From Sthenelais limicola (taxonomy: Eukaryota > Annelida > Polychaeta > Phyllodocida > Sigalionidae), in assembly GCA_942159475.1 (NCBI GenBank), contig OW804097.1, forward strand, positions 58,238,986-58,302,985: 64,000 bases of DNA, in the 5' to 3' direction. The position numbers and the translations under genes were made by a program. Positions 32,093-43,199 of this stretch are shown in pieces. Each line of letters opens with the position of its first letter. Positions within the stretch are counted from its first letter, which is position 1. Under the pieces are notes generated by a model. It saw only the letters and a program-made list of their open reading frames with translations. It did not search any database and was not told where the DNA came from.

Positions 32093-32340
32093 TAACATCC
32101 CCCCACCTCATTGTGCAACCCACTCTTACCTCCCCCTTCTCTCCCCAGCCCTCCATCACTTCCCGCCGCCACCCACCCCCCTCCCGTTCTCCCCCTTCCC
32201 CTTCCCTCTTTCTTTCTTTCTTTCTTTCTTTGACCCTGCTCTCCTTCCACCACTTCTTCCCCATCAATTATCCCCCACCCACTATCTCCCCCACCCCCCA
32301 CCCCACTCCTTCATTCACACCCCTCCCCCTGCCACTACAC
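32093..32340 (-). repeat. pyrimidine-rich tract with (TTTC)n
   Basis: CT-rich, with about six TTTC units near 32209-32232. Overlapping open frames are low complexity. Confidence 0.88.
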
Positions 32341-32764
32341 CAGTAAGCTGATACCTGGCTACTACAGCACCTACATCATCAAAGCCTGGCAGGTGTTGCC
32401 AGCACTCAAAGATCAAAAAGACTGATAAAGGAAACCCCTCTTGTATTAAATCGAATCAATGAACTGGCTCTTTGATTAGATTAGAGAGCGGACCATCAGA
32501 CCTGTCTGTAGTGTAGAGTAAGAGTGCCTTACTCACATAGATGGGTACGCAACCATTACTCCAGCAACCCGTTGCATAACAATTCTTTCCTTACCTACGT
32601 GTCCTTGCTAAGCAGCTGGTAAGGAACTGTTAGGGAAGGAATTTCCTATACTGACAATGCTAATTTTTTTTTTCAACAAAATTGATACTTTTCAAAATGT
32701 TTTTTCACAAGAACATCTTAGTAGTAAGTCGTATGAATACATTGCAAGACAGGTTATTCAATAT
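32341..32764. other. no gene recognised
   Basis: The block CTAAGCAGCTGGTAAGGAAC then GGGAAGGAAT near 32610-32642 repeats a block near 12751, so part is repeat-derived. Confidence 0.4.
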
Positions 32765-32931
32765 ATCCTTACGTTTTTAAGGTAAAGAGTACTTTACTAG
32801 TGATTGTCTACCCAGAAATACTGAAAACTATTCTCGCAAATCAAACTAAATAGTGTCATCCTTTTAGATTATGATGGTATCTCAAAATCTATTTCTTTTT
32901 CGACTTAAGACTAATTTCTGACACATCACAT
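32765..32931. repeat. Family B, right half
   Basis: TTTACTAGTGATTGTCTACC, GATTATGATGGTATCTCAAA and GACTAATTTCTGACACATCA, in the same order as in the full copies. Confidence 0.6.
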
Positions 32932-33400
32932 TGTATTCCTTCCATAAAAATGCCCTACCTAGACAAGATGAAGTAGCATAGCAAGGAATGTTTAAGTAAG
33001 GATGTTGTTTGTTTGTTTAACCTTTATTGTCAAATATGAAGGACATGTCAGTGGGTCTAGTTCCCTACAAATGGGAGAATTTCAAGCCCGACTGGATCTA
33101 TTAATATGTACAAATGAATAAGGACACAATCAACCATTGAGTCGTCGCCTCAATGGTGGTCCCTATTTAGCAGATTCGATGAAATGTAATGATGGCGTAA
33201 TTTGAATTAATATTCTAAAATTAATGTTATGCAACAGGACCCAGTTTAATGCGAGGTATCGGCCGGGTAATTTTTGTATGTCCTTCGGGTCGGAAGGCAT
33301 TGTATGATAGGGTTGCTATTATGCTTTTAGAGCCTGCCATACTGTATGAATAGTCCTAATTATAGGACATTATTCTAAATCTGTTATTTAACATATTTAT
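32932..33400. other. no gene recognised
   Basis: Possible inverted retroposon end at 33007-33110 (GTTTAACCTTTATTGTCAAA). It is otherwise unremarkable. Confidence 0.35.
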
Positions 33401-33570
33401 ACAGCCATCAGTGTCAGCGCTCACTGGGTGGTCTAACATGAAGTATTGTCCATGATCTTCCACCAGGGGCTGTTGTTAGTACAGCGTTAATGATAGACAG
33501 GTAGACCGGAGGGGTGCATTAGCGAGAGATATTAGTTAGAGAGAAAAGTTGATAGTTGTGCTTCGTTATG
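33401..33570 (+). repeat. Family H element
   Basis: CAGCCATCAGTGTCAGCGCT, TATTGTCCATGATCTTCCAC and CAGGGGCTGTTGTTAG. Second copy of the element at 9311-9530. Confidence 0.6.
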
Positions 33571-33959
33571 CTGGGCTAAGATGAAAAGGATCCGATAATC
33601 GGTCAAAAGTCCAGTCGGTCAAGTCATTGTCGTTAGTTGATCAATTCATATTTCCACCAGTCAGAGGGCGTTCAAGTTTGTCTGCGGATCCCACCCACCC
33701 ACACACTTGGTTATAGTTAGGTGTGTTTTGGTTTTCTGCCTGAATTCCTTATAGGATTCACCTTTGACGTGTGTGTGTCTATATAAAAAATATGGCAAAA
33801 TATATCGGTGTCTCTGCTAATATGCTTTGATGTCAATCTTTTCTAGCCTAATTATAGTCTGACATTTGGGATATTCGATAGGATTGGTGAAGGTGAGTTT
33901 TGGGCCGGCCTAACCCATATATAGAGTCGATCACCAGCGTTCTTCCTCCATGGAGTTCC
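33571..33959. other. no gene; weak family A trace
   Basis: GATAGGATTGGTGAAGGTGA near 33877 matches the family A right half over a short stretch only. Confidence 0.4.
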
Positions 33960-33963
33960 CTCC

Positions 33964-34192
33964 AGTGCCAAGCCGTGAACACCAATTTACCTCAGCCTTC
34001 TCCCCCTCGTTCTCCTCCTCCACACAATATCTTCATCCTTCCTCCTCTTCCTTCTCCTCTATCCCCTTCTACTCCTCCTGCCTCCCCCTCCTCCTCCTGC
34101 CTCCCCCTCCTCCCAGTCCCCTTCTTCCTGCCTTTACCACGTCCTCCTCCAGTACCCAGCCAGGGACACCAATTTACCTCAGCTTCCTCCTG
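33964..34192. repeat. CT-rich array between direct repeats
   Basis: ACACCAATTTACCTCAGC with its left neighbour occurs at about 33964-34003 and again at 34149-34190. Between them lies a CCTCCT-rich tract. The layout suggests a tandem duplication with an expanded simple repeat in between. The long frame through it is low complexity. Confidence 0.65.
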
Positions 34193-34327
34193 CCACCGCC
34201 TGTCATTGGCGGCAGGCGGCCGGAAGCCCCTCCAGTGTGCGCATCCAGCGTTACACACCTGCCCAGCCCCTGGAGCAGGTGATGGACAGGTAATATACCA
34301 GCTGCCAACACCTGCCCCTGGTGTATG
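34193..34327. other. GC-richer stretch with E-boxes
   Basis: A short hairpin CCGCCTG/CAGGCGG at about 34197-34220, then ACACCTG, CAGGTG and ACACCTG E-boxes within about 65 bp. No exon was recognised. Confidence 0.3.
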
Positions 34328-34987
34328 GCTAGTGGGGGTAGTGGTAGAATGCCCCCAGGGTTCACGATATAACAGACCTTCATGCCATACTTACACACCA
34401 CTACCACCCCTTCAGTGATATAGTATCAGGGAATCAACATTCATTCAGAAGGTAATACATGTACATGGGATATTTCTTTTATGTTTGTTTTTGCTTTAAG
34501 TGGGGCATAAATATACTCCCTTTATGTCATGGGGCTTGGCTGAAACCACATTTGTGACATTTAGATACAACTTATGGAATGGAGTTACATCATTAACATA
34601 GTAGCACCTGATAGGTCAGCAAGGCTAGTGGGGATAGCACCTGTAAGATAGCCCATGACAGACGTCCATGCCATACTTTTACTCACCACACTAACAACCC
34701 TTCAGTGATATAGTATCAGTTGATCAACATTCATTCCATAGGTAATACATGTATATGAGATATTTCTTTCATGGTTGTAGGGCATCAAAAATCCCCTTTA
34801 TGTATCCAGTGAAAGTTTATAGTATATCACCTTGAATCAAGTCGTTCAGTGATATAGTATTTATTGGTCCAACATTTATTCTGTGTGTGAGTATAATCTC
34901 GTTGGTGTAATACATGTTTATGCAATATCTATTTCATGATTGTTTAAGTGGGCCTTCAAGAAGTCCCTTTATTTATCCAGTAGAGTT
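34328..34987 (+). repeat. three-copy diverged tandem repeat
   Basis: Three units, at about 34328-34540, 34628-34813 and 34843-34987, share TTCAGTGATATAGTAT, GGTAATACATGTA (or TGTAATACATGTT), ATATTTCTTT and CCCTTTATGT or CCCTTTATTT in the same order. The third is shortest and most diverged. No coding content. Confidence 0.75.
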
Positions 34988-36360
34988 TAAACTGGACTTA
35001 GCTAAATCTAGTCACTTATTAACCCGCATAATAACAGGATATAAGCGGATTTTAATCTCATCTGTTTCTTATATAACTACTCTCTTGATCCACTCAATAG
35101 TGGCAATGGTTCCAACAACATCATGACCTATCAATATAAACATTATATTGTACCTAGAATGTCTTCTGGTAGACCAAACTCTTTTGCATTGTTTCCATGC
35201 CAATAGGTACTTGGAACAAAAGGAAACAAGAAGAAGCGAGGAGGAGAAAAGATAATTGAGGAAGTAATAGTTAATAAAACAAACATAACCTATAAGTATG
35301 TTTACTAGGTTGGTTATATCATAAAGTAGTGGTCAAGTCTGAATCTTGGAGGTGGGGTGAGAGTTGATGATTGTGCCTCGTCAAATATCACTTGAGCAGG
35401 TGGATATTTATATTTACCACATTATACATATTTACTCTGAGGCATTTAAGAAGGAAATGAGGCGGTTAAAAAGCCATAGCATCGGTCCTATCGAGAACAT
35501 TTTTTTCGAAGATGGAAAAGACAATACTTCCTACTGTATTTATATCAGAGTATTTATATATAATACTAATGTACAGCGGGAGCTTAAGTAGATTATTTAA
35601 TCATTTGTTAGATCCAGACATCGAGTTGCAGTTAAACATTAGCAAAGTTTTCATGCCAATACTTGGAAATACTTCTTCAGATAAGAAATGGTGAACGGTT
35701 TCAAAATATAAACGTATTTGAATATATTAAGATAAAAATAAACTTTCCTATTTTGATAAACATGAAATCCTTTACTAAAATATGTATTGAAAAGGATTGA
35801 AAGCCTTACCAATCACCCAGTGACCAGGAGGATATAAAACTGTCTGCATCTTCTCTGGGAATTCTCAAGCAATCACAACACTTTCCTGCTTGGAACTTCT
35901 GCCATAAATATGATGTAAAGTATCTTAAAAAGTGCAAAAATAAAGCAGGCCATGTCACTTTCGAAAGGCACATCTTGTATAGATACTTAGGGAAGAACTC
36001 GTACAGACTGTACCAGGAGTAATTTGCCTTTCTTCTGATTTTTATTCGAGAAACTTTTAACATATCATACATACACACATTTCCTTTTTTGGTATCCTAT
36101 GGGAAACATGATGTCCTGATTATGCAGTGACTTATACTTAACCAACCAAGGCCCACCATTATACATTCTGAACTCTTAACTTCATAATTGTGTAATTGCT
36201 GTCAGTTAAATATGTGAGAAAATATTCTTTGGTCCATGTCTCGCCATTGATATTTGTTTTGCCAGGAATTTGATGACCTCTTACTGTATAAGCTCGTACT
36301 CCCCATGTTCTAGCTTGCTAGCTGAGGCCTTACTTCGCATTAATTTCCCCCATAGTCTAT
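34988..36360. other. no gene recognised
   Basis: AT-rich. Short frames (for example 35364-35591 and 35806-36078 on the minus strand) have no recognisable domain. Confidence 0.45.
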
Positions 36361-36425
36361 ACTAGGAACTACTGGAAGACCTGGAAATCAATAATTGTAC
36401 AGTGCTTTCAGGTACAAATAAATAA
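36361..36425 (+). repeat. retroposon 3' tail
   Basis: TACTGGAAGACCTGGAAATC and TTGTACAGTGCTTTCAGGTA then CAAATAAATAAGG. Second copy of the tail at 10133-10212. Confidence 0.5.
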
Positions 36426-36772
36426 GGTATACATAATATAATATAAATATTTTTTTTAAATTTAATTGCTGTGACCCATATTATGCAGTAAGAGGACTCT
36501 AGCATATCAACTTCTGTTTAGGCTTCGTCTAAATAGGTAGGTTCAGCAAGTCTTACCTATGCGTACACGTAAAAGTATCCGTATCTTTGATGATACAAAC
36601 ATATGTTAAAAGGAAGAAAAAGGTTCAGCAAAACATGGTGGGAAATACGTAACATAACAAATCAGGCAAACTGTTTCATTTCACAATTTATTTTTTACAT
36701 AAAAATGCGACGTAATTCACAAAAAAAGATACAGATACGGTTAAATAATTGAGATAGGTTTGCTTGCGGAAC
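36426..36772. other. no gene recognised
   Basis: Nothing recognised; A/T runs only. Confidence 0.4.
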
Positions 36773-37006
36773 CTCATTTTCTAAGGTCATCCTAACAAAT
36801 ATTTACCTACTTTAAAAATGATTGTCTATCCAGGAGTATCAATAATTATTAGTTACTACTTTTCAAACATATAGAGATATAAAAGTACCTATTTGATGTG
36901 CTAAAGATTAACATGATTGGATCTGATCTCATCTTTTACAATATAATGGTATCTAAAAATTCAGGTTTGTGTTACTTCAGACTCATTTTCCTGTGACACA
37001 TCACAA
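36773..37006. repeat. Family B element
   Basis: CTCATTTTCTAAGGTCATCC, GATTGTCTATCCAGGAGTAT, AAAGATTAACATGATTGGAT and CAGACTCATTTTCCTGTGAC then ACATCAC. Confidence 0.7.
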
Positions 37007-37449
37007 CTATATGTCGTCATGTGTTTGAACCGCTAGTCTATATAAATCTGCTGCACTGCGGAGTGAAAAGACCATATTTGGCATCAATTAAACAAGAGCT
37101 AAAAATAGCAGCCTGTCATTCAACTTGGATGTCCTTGCTCTTTAGATGCCTGTGGGGCCAAACAAAGACTCGCGCATGCACAGTGAATCAAAGCCTAACC
37201 CAGACATGGCTGACAGAACAGCCTTCACAGAAAGAAGTAATGGAGTTTCTTTATTTCTTTTCTCATTGCAATATGAAAGAGGTTAGTTTTAGACTGGAGC
37301 TGCTGAGTGACGGCAGTGTTGATCTGGCAGTGAAACTGATCTTATCCCCCACTAGCATATATAACGTTTATTCTTATTTGTCCCTATTCCACAGTATTGG
37401 CTTGATTCCTCTAATTATATAATAACACATTTTTATTTCCCTGGTACAA
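37007..37449. other. 133-codon open frame, unrecognised
   Basis: A frame at 37021-37422 on the + strand begins with GTG, has no recognised domain and no splice-site pattern I would trust. It lies between two family B copies. It is more likely chance than a gene. Confidence 0.3.
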
Positions 37450-37818
37450 ATGTGATGTCTTACAGGGAAAGAAATGAATTTGGTGATTTGAAGAGATGAG
37501 ATCAAGGGGAATCCAATGATGGTAAACATTTGGAGATGCAATAGGTACTTCTGTATTTTCTTATGCATGAACATTATGCATTATGCATATATTTCTTGTT
37601 GGTGAATCACTAGTTAATTAGTTTGATACTGTTTAGAATAACCTCAGATATGCATAGATATAGTCAATATATAGTCTTGAAATCTAGTAAATGTATTCAC
37701 ACCACCTAGACGCTAGGTACCCCAAAAATGATAACATTCCTACAAAGAGATCTTCCAGAAAGAATCACTCTCAAAAATATATATTTTGCCACTTGTGACA
37801 CTTTTTCCTGTAACACGG
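37450..37818. repeat. Family B element, both ends present
   Basis: Left end GTGATGTCTTACAGGGAAAG and right end CACTTTTTCCTGTAACAC are inverted partners. The interior has GAATCCAATGATGGTAAAC, CACTAGTTAATTAG and GATAACATTCCTACAAAGAG. About 370 bp, with no open frame. Confidence 0.75.
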
Positions 37819-37980
37819 TATGAGTGGATTCTTAGATAATACAGTCTAGTGGAGTTAAAGTTAGGTCTTTCAGTATGCTCATAGCCTGGGAAATAACATC
37901 TAGATGTAGTACTGTAATACAAATGTATAGTATAGAATTGCAAACAGTGTTGTACTATAGTTCTTAACTATTCTTAACTT

Positions 37981-38072
37981 TGAAAGTGCTAGAACACCTC
38001 CCGTATGGCTGGAGAGACTCTTTCTACAGCGTCTAAATAACGAAATAAAAATGTTTTTCAATTCAATTCAAC
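37981..38072 (+). repeat. retroposon 3' tail with ATTCA repeats
   Basis: CGAAATAAAAATGTTTTTCA is followed by ATTCAATTCAA. It resembles a truncated SINE or non-LTR 3' end. Confidence 0.45.
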
Positions 38073-38182
38073 TAAGCATCGACTTATTAAAGTAAGGTAA
38101 GGTAGTAGGTAACATTAACTTCTAAATCAAATATTAACTGTACGATAATAAACACTAGGATAATACAAAAAAATTCATTCAT

Positions 38183-38535
38183 CAATAGGTGACTTTCATA
38201 GCCACCATCTTGAATCCTGATGAATTTCCTCCAATGTCAATATCCACACTTTTATACATGTTTCCATAACAAATGTCCCCATTTTTTCCATGATTTGTTT
38301 TCAAATATCTTTTTAGGCAACCTACAGTTAAACACTCACAATCAGAGTGTTTTTCGTTGTGTGCATACATTTTATGATGCATTTAGTTTGTAAAGATCAT
38401 TCATACAAGCTGTTGAAATAACCCCTGGAAATTGTATAGAAAATATACTGAATATTGAAATATTCAAACTTGAACTGAATCTATCCCAGCATGAACTGTA
38501 ACAGACGTTGGCAATGAGACAATGAGTCCCCTATT
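38183..38535 (+). repeat. Family F element, near full length
   Basis: Left end CAATAGGTGACTTTCATAGC and CACCATCTTGAATCCTGATG; right end AACTGAATCTATCCCAGCAT and GAGTCCCCTATT. About 350 bp. The ends finish with inverted CAATAGG/CCTATT. Confidence 0.7.
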
Positions 38536-39142
38536 AACGTTCACTAGTTGTCCCCACAAACGTTAACATTAGTTAAATTCAATAATATATAACCTGCAAA
38601 GATCGCTCCTTATAAATGACAAACAAGGAAAGAAAGTCCTCGCCATTATATTAGCTAATGGATTTAGGTAAGAATTGATACTGAGTTGACATTTTGATGT
38701 ATTTTGCTCTTAATGCATTTTGGTGGATGTCTAATGCAGACTTTGCCTAATGCCTCTCCCATGGGAGGTTTTTACCTTTAGTGACACTTGATATAGGTAT
38801 TTTTCTTGCTATCTTCCTATTTATGTCAGCCCAATAGTTCACAGGTGAAAAAGGGTTTCTTGTGTTGCTATTTTGGATTGAGATTCACTTGGAGAAAGAT
38901 GTCTCTCTAGGAAGGTTTTGATTTTGCAGGTAGCTAGCACTTTCAGTAGCTCTATCAAATTTGGTTTTTTTTTAGAGGATTTGTACATTTGTTGTTGTGA
39001 TCACAGACTAATTATATTCTTTTAAATTTCAGGTGAGGTCATTATCTAGTATGCAGTCCTACCTCGAGACTCAGTAAGATATTCTATCATTAAACAATGT
39101 TCGTGGTATTTCTGGAAAACCACTAGTTAGATATACTTTATT
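38536..39142. other. no gene recognised
   Basis: Nothing recognised. AAATTTCAGGTGAGG at about 39026 also occurs near 61591, possibly an old repeat. Confidence 0.4.
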
Positions 39143-39360
39143 ATGAGGGGAGGCGGGAAGAGGGAGAGGGAGGTGGAGGAGGAGGCGGAGAGGGAGAGGG
39201 GATGAGGGAGAGCGAGGGCGAGAGGGATAGGGAGAGCGAGGGAGGTGGAGGGACGGTAGGGAGGGGACTGTGGGGGAGGGGAAGAGGGAGGAAGAGGGAA
39301 AGGGGAAGGGGAGAGGCACATGGAGAGAGGGAAGGGGAAGAGAGAGGGGGAGAGGTACAT
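39143..39360 (+). repeat. purine-rich tract
   Basis: GGGAGAGGGAGGTGGAGGAG-type sequence. Minus-strand frames are low complexity. Confidence 0.9.
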
Positions 39361-39499
39361 TACCCCAGGATATCCTAATATTGTAGTTGTATTTGCAGTA
39401 CAGTTTTGAAATTTAATAACTAATATATTGATATGCCTACAAGGGCTAACTACACAAATGATGATTATATTCCTACAAGTACTTATTGTGGAAAACAAT

Positions 39500-39550
39500 T
39501 AAAAGATATCATGTTTACGACTTAGACTCATTTCCTGGGGCACATACAAA
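39500..39550. repeat. Family B, right-end fragment
   Basis: GACTTAGACTCATTTCCTGG then GGCACAT. Confidence 0.45.
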
Positions 39551-39757
39551 ATTGCCGTTCGTATGAGGAACAAGATTACTGTGTTTCATGCTAGTCATAC
39601 ATTCTACATGACATTTAATATCATCGGATATAAAAGCTAATGGGTACAGTCGTAAAAACAAAGTTCACATCATAGCTATGTGCTCTGTATCATAGACAGT
39701 TTCACATATCATGTCTGATGGAACACAAGTAAAAATAGAGACAACCTTCCATCAGCA

Positions 39758-39993
39758 ATATGTGCCACAGAAAAGTATATAAGGTCGCAAAAATGGTCTA
39801 AGGTTTTTCCTTATGAGGACCCTAATTGTGTGAATGTTTTGATATTTGGCGTGTTTAGATGAGTTATCAATGTATGTACCAAATTGCAGGATTGTATATT
39901 GTATAGGCCTCCGCGTTTCTAAGGTGATCCACATGACTACAGTATTATGTGTATACGTATAAGTATGTCTAGCTACTTTACTAGTAAAAAAGT
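39758..39993. repeat. Family B, left half
   Basis: ATATGTGCCACAGAAAAGTA, CCAAATTGCAGGATTGTATA, GCGTTTCTAAGGTGATCC and CTACTTTACTAGTAAAAAAG follow the order of 51499-51836. Confidence 0.6.
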
Positions 39994-39996
39994 GTA

Positions 39997-40381
39997 GACA
40001 TTAGGGCCCAACGACGATAGGGCCCAGACGATAGAGCCCAGAAACCTCGAATGTGAGGGTCCAAAGTCCAGGCGTCAGGGCCCATCCACTTTCAGACCTT
40101 AGGGCCCATGGCTGATTCTGGGGTGGGCCCTAACGTCTGAAAATGGGTGGGCGCTAACGTCCGATGGGGGGGGGGGGGGGGGGCTAACGTCTGGACTTTG
40201 GAGGAATATTTTTTATCAAATATATTTATTCAGTTTAATCATATATATACGCTCACAAGACATTGGTATTTTCGTTGTGTCCTGAAAAAACAAAAAAACA
40301 TGTGTTCATCGCGGAGAGAGAGTTGTTAATAATAATGATGGGTGGCCCTAACGTCTGAGGATGGGTGGGCCCTAACGTCTG
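39997..40381. repeat. GGGCCC-centred palindromic array
   Basis: Repeated units of the form TAGGGCCCA plus GACG lie on the left. The inverse units TGGGCCCTAACGTCTG lie on the right. 40062-40109 and 40124-40200 form an imperfect hairpin with CCAAAGTCC / GGACTTTGG at its outer edge. A run of about 17 G (40167-40183) interrupts the right arm. Two further GGCCCTAACGTCTG units follow at about 40344-40381, after a 135-bp AT-rich insert. Confidence 0.8.
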
Positions 40382-40864
40382 GAAATATTACCCAAAATGG
40401 GCGAAAGTATTATGATTTTATCTGGCGTTTTGTTGGTTAGCCCTATAGAACAGCGGGTTTGATGGGATGTAAGGATGTTTAGTACCGGTGTTACATTTAG
40501 CCGGCTATTTCTCCTCTCACTGACCTTCTCCCAGCCCCTACCGTAACCCTCTGTTAATGGCATAGGTTTATATCCACCTAGTTCTCCACCATAGCTTGGC
40601 TACTTAAAGCTACACAATCTTACCAAATGTAGTCATGTTATGACTTATAGGGCTGCATTTATCAATAGTCTGCTATTAATTTATCTTTACACGATGATTC
40701 GACGTCACATTACGTTTAAAATGAACAAAAGTTTATAAATGAACAGCATTATGTCGAGCGACTGACAAAACAGTTGTATCAGGTGTCAATGTATTCTCGT
40801 TTGCATCCTGTCCTAGTTTTATGACTAGAACTGGTTCTAACTTTGGCTAACCATGCAGTGTAAA
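40382..40864. other. no gene recognised
   Basis: No supported gene. Confidence 0.4.
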
Positions 40865-41105
40865 CTATATCCATCTCCTCCTCGATCACGACCTCCTCCT
40901 GCTCCTTTCCCTTTTCTTCTCTTCCTGCTCCCCCTGCTCCCCCTCCTTCTCCTCCCCCTCCTCCTTCCCCTCCTCCTTCCCCTCCTCCTTCCCCTCCTCC
41001 TTCCCCTCCTCCCTCCCCCCTCCCCCCTCCCCCCTCCTCCTCCTCCCCTTGGTCCTCATCCCCCTCATCCTCCTCATCCTCCTCATCCTCCTCATCCCGC
41101 CATTC
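40865..41105 (-). repeat. CCT trinucleotide-rich tract
   Basis: CCTCCTCCTTCCCCTCCTCC-type repeats. The long frames on both strands encode Pro/Leu or Glu/Gly runs and are not called. Confidence 0.92.
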
Positions 41106-41324
41106 CCCATCACCACCCCACTCACCACCCCAGCAGCTCATACATCCGGGCATTACCCAGCCGCCTCATTCCCCACCCACCACATTCCCCTTCTCAAACA
41201 TTAATCCTTGGATTTGTATCCAAATTAAAGCCGGTATTTGCCCATACTAAGCTCCACATGTCCCTCTAGACTGGCCGATGTCACTGCCCGCCCTTGCTCC
41301 ACCCTCCCTCCGCGTCTCAACCAC
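41106..41324. other. no gene recognised
   Basis: Nothing recognised. Confidence 0.35.
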
Positions 41325-41948
41325 CAATAGGGCACTTGCATAGCCGCCATCTTGAATCTTGATTCACATGGAATTAACTCCCAACAGCAGACCGCCCCGT
41401 CTGTTGTTTTCTCAGTCAGATGCCCTGCCACATCCTTGGAGATTTTCGGGAATTCATGAATAACTAATCAGGCCTCTCCTCCAACCACTGAGCCAGCGTC
41501 CCGAAAGCAAGATGCAATTATTTTTAGCTCCAGTGACTTGACCAGAGATGGGTCAGACTCTTCCTACAATGTCAGTGGCTTCATCATGTACAAGAGGCCA
41601 GATGGACACAGCAGGTAGTCTGCCTGAAGAAAGAGCTGACAATGTAGTCCTGCCTTAGCTGAATTTATAATTCCAGTGTAAAATCTAAAAACGAAAACAT
41701 CATGGGTTTGGCTGTTATGGTTCTTTTATAAAAGCTATAATGGTGAGAACATTCAATTTCAATTTTCTAAGAAACCATGTTGCTAAATATTTGTATGCCA
41801 AACCTGAAATAAAAAACCCACAACTACTACTGTACTTGTACTCCTTTTAAGACAAATAAAAAACCTCTTATCTTATCTTATCTTAACTCAATCTATCCCA
41901 GCATGCACAGTAACAAACATGTGCAGTGGCACATGCAACTCCCCTATT
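41325..41948 (+). repeat. Family F, interrupted copy
   Basis: Left end CAATAGGGCACTTGCATAGC then CGCCATCTTGAATC at 41327-41360. Right half from about 41675, ending GCAACTCCCCTATT at 41947. The intervening sequence 41383-41670 is not family F and may be an insertion. A retroposon tail at 41812-41886 interrupts the right half. Confidence 0.55.
41812..41886 (+). repeat. retroposon tail nested in family F
   Basis: GACAAATAAAAAACC then (TCTTA)n splits the family F block AACTGAATCTATCCC, which is continuous at 38470-38484. Confidence 0.65.
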
Positions 41949-42700
41949 GCTGGGCAAGGCCTTGGCTGGAGCCCTGGCTACAAGACACCCCGGTGTGATC
42001 GGACCATCCAATCTTGGGATTCTGCATAGAAAGCGGGTAGTTTGTATGCAGGGCCTCTTGAAAGGCAGACCGACATGACGGGTGGCAAGGGGAAGGGCAG
42101 GCAAGGAGCGGCGGGTGGAATTGATTCAACAGCCTTATTTAAAAGTGGACACCATATGTGGTCTGTTAGCGACTTCTTGTTGCTATACCTGCCTAAGGAA
42201 AGAGCAAGCCTGTAGTCTGGGCTCAGAGTAGAAACACTCCCTCCAAACTGAGGGAAAGACATTATAGTCCTATTAGGATGCCTACTCATGGCCAGGAAGG
42301 CCATTAGCACAGTAGTCGTCTAATCACTGACATATAATTCGTATCTGATCTGAGTGGCCATGAGCCTAGACTGGGTGCTCATTCTCGTGGTGGAAGTCTA
42401 CTTGAAGATTTGAAGATTTATAACATGTCCATGCCCTGGTATTATTCAATGTATTATGTGACAGTCTATGGGATTGATCAATTCTTAAATCTGACATCTT
42501 AAGTCTTAGATCTGAGACACTGTCCACTGTCCACTCTTTATACCACCTATGCTCATTAAAATCACTATTTGAAGCGTTATCATAGTGATTTAAATATCGG
42601 GGGTGAGGAGACCCTAAAATAAATTACAAAGTATAAGTTAGATTAAGCAATGTCTACAATATTATGATTACATCAGCTACACAAAATTAATACCAGGGGA
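41949..42700. other. no gene recognised
   Basis: GC-moderate near 41.95-42.3 kb, with several overlapping short frames on the minus strand. None is recognisable. Confidence 0.4.
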
Positions 42701-43164
42701 TGTTGCACAACACCTGTTTGTTGTATACTCATGGTCCTGTCTCGTTGAAATTTGTAGAGAATCTTGGAACTGTATAGAAGTAATGTAATACCAAATCATA
42801 ACAGGTGGGCTTGAAAACGTCATGAATTTAGAAAAGTGCCCCCTGAATGTCCATATTTTGGTAATAAAATAGAACAATCAATCAATTTCACTCGTTCGTT
42901 GGGCTACAAATAAGTACCTGTTTCACAACCTATTTGTAAGTTCGCGTTTATGTCAAAAGAATCCTGTTGCACAATATAGGAACTTTGGACCTGCTCCAGG
43001 GTTATTCTAAGTCTGTTCTGTTCAAGCCGATTTTTCAAAGAACAAGTAGACATACGGAAAGGAGGGTTTTGGAGCAAGAAGTGTGCAACAGAGCCGTTAA
43101 TCATGGTTGCATAGACCCAAACGAAGATGTAATCATGTTTGTTTGTTGAAATTCATTGTTCTAC
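42701..43164 (+). repeat. Family E element, copy 1
   Basis: TGTTGCACAACACCTGTTTG at the left; ACTTTGGACCTGCTCCAGGG, TTATTCTAAGTCTGTTC and GGAGCAAGAAGTGTGCAACA inside. 52214-52575 shares all of these in order. Copy 1 is about 100 bp longer, from extra sequence after the left block. Confidence 0.75.
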
Positions 43165-43199
43165 CGCCCTCCGCTGCCTCAGCCCATTGGAACTGCTGT

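Noticed and set aside
33900..34418. 172-codon frame
   Set aside because: Most of it lies in CT-rich sequence giving Pro/Ser runs. The remainder (GC-richer, 34193-34327) has no recognisable domain.
37021..37422. 133-codon open frame as a possible host exon
   Set aside because: It begins at GTG, has no recognised domain and no convincing splice signals.
39997..40381. CRISPR-like array
   Set aside because: Units are unequal, partly inverted and have no regular spacers, and the window is eukaryotic.
40779..41269. 124- and 138-codon frames on opposite strands
   Set aside because: Products of the CCT/AGG trinucleotide tract.
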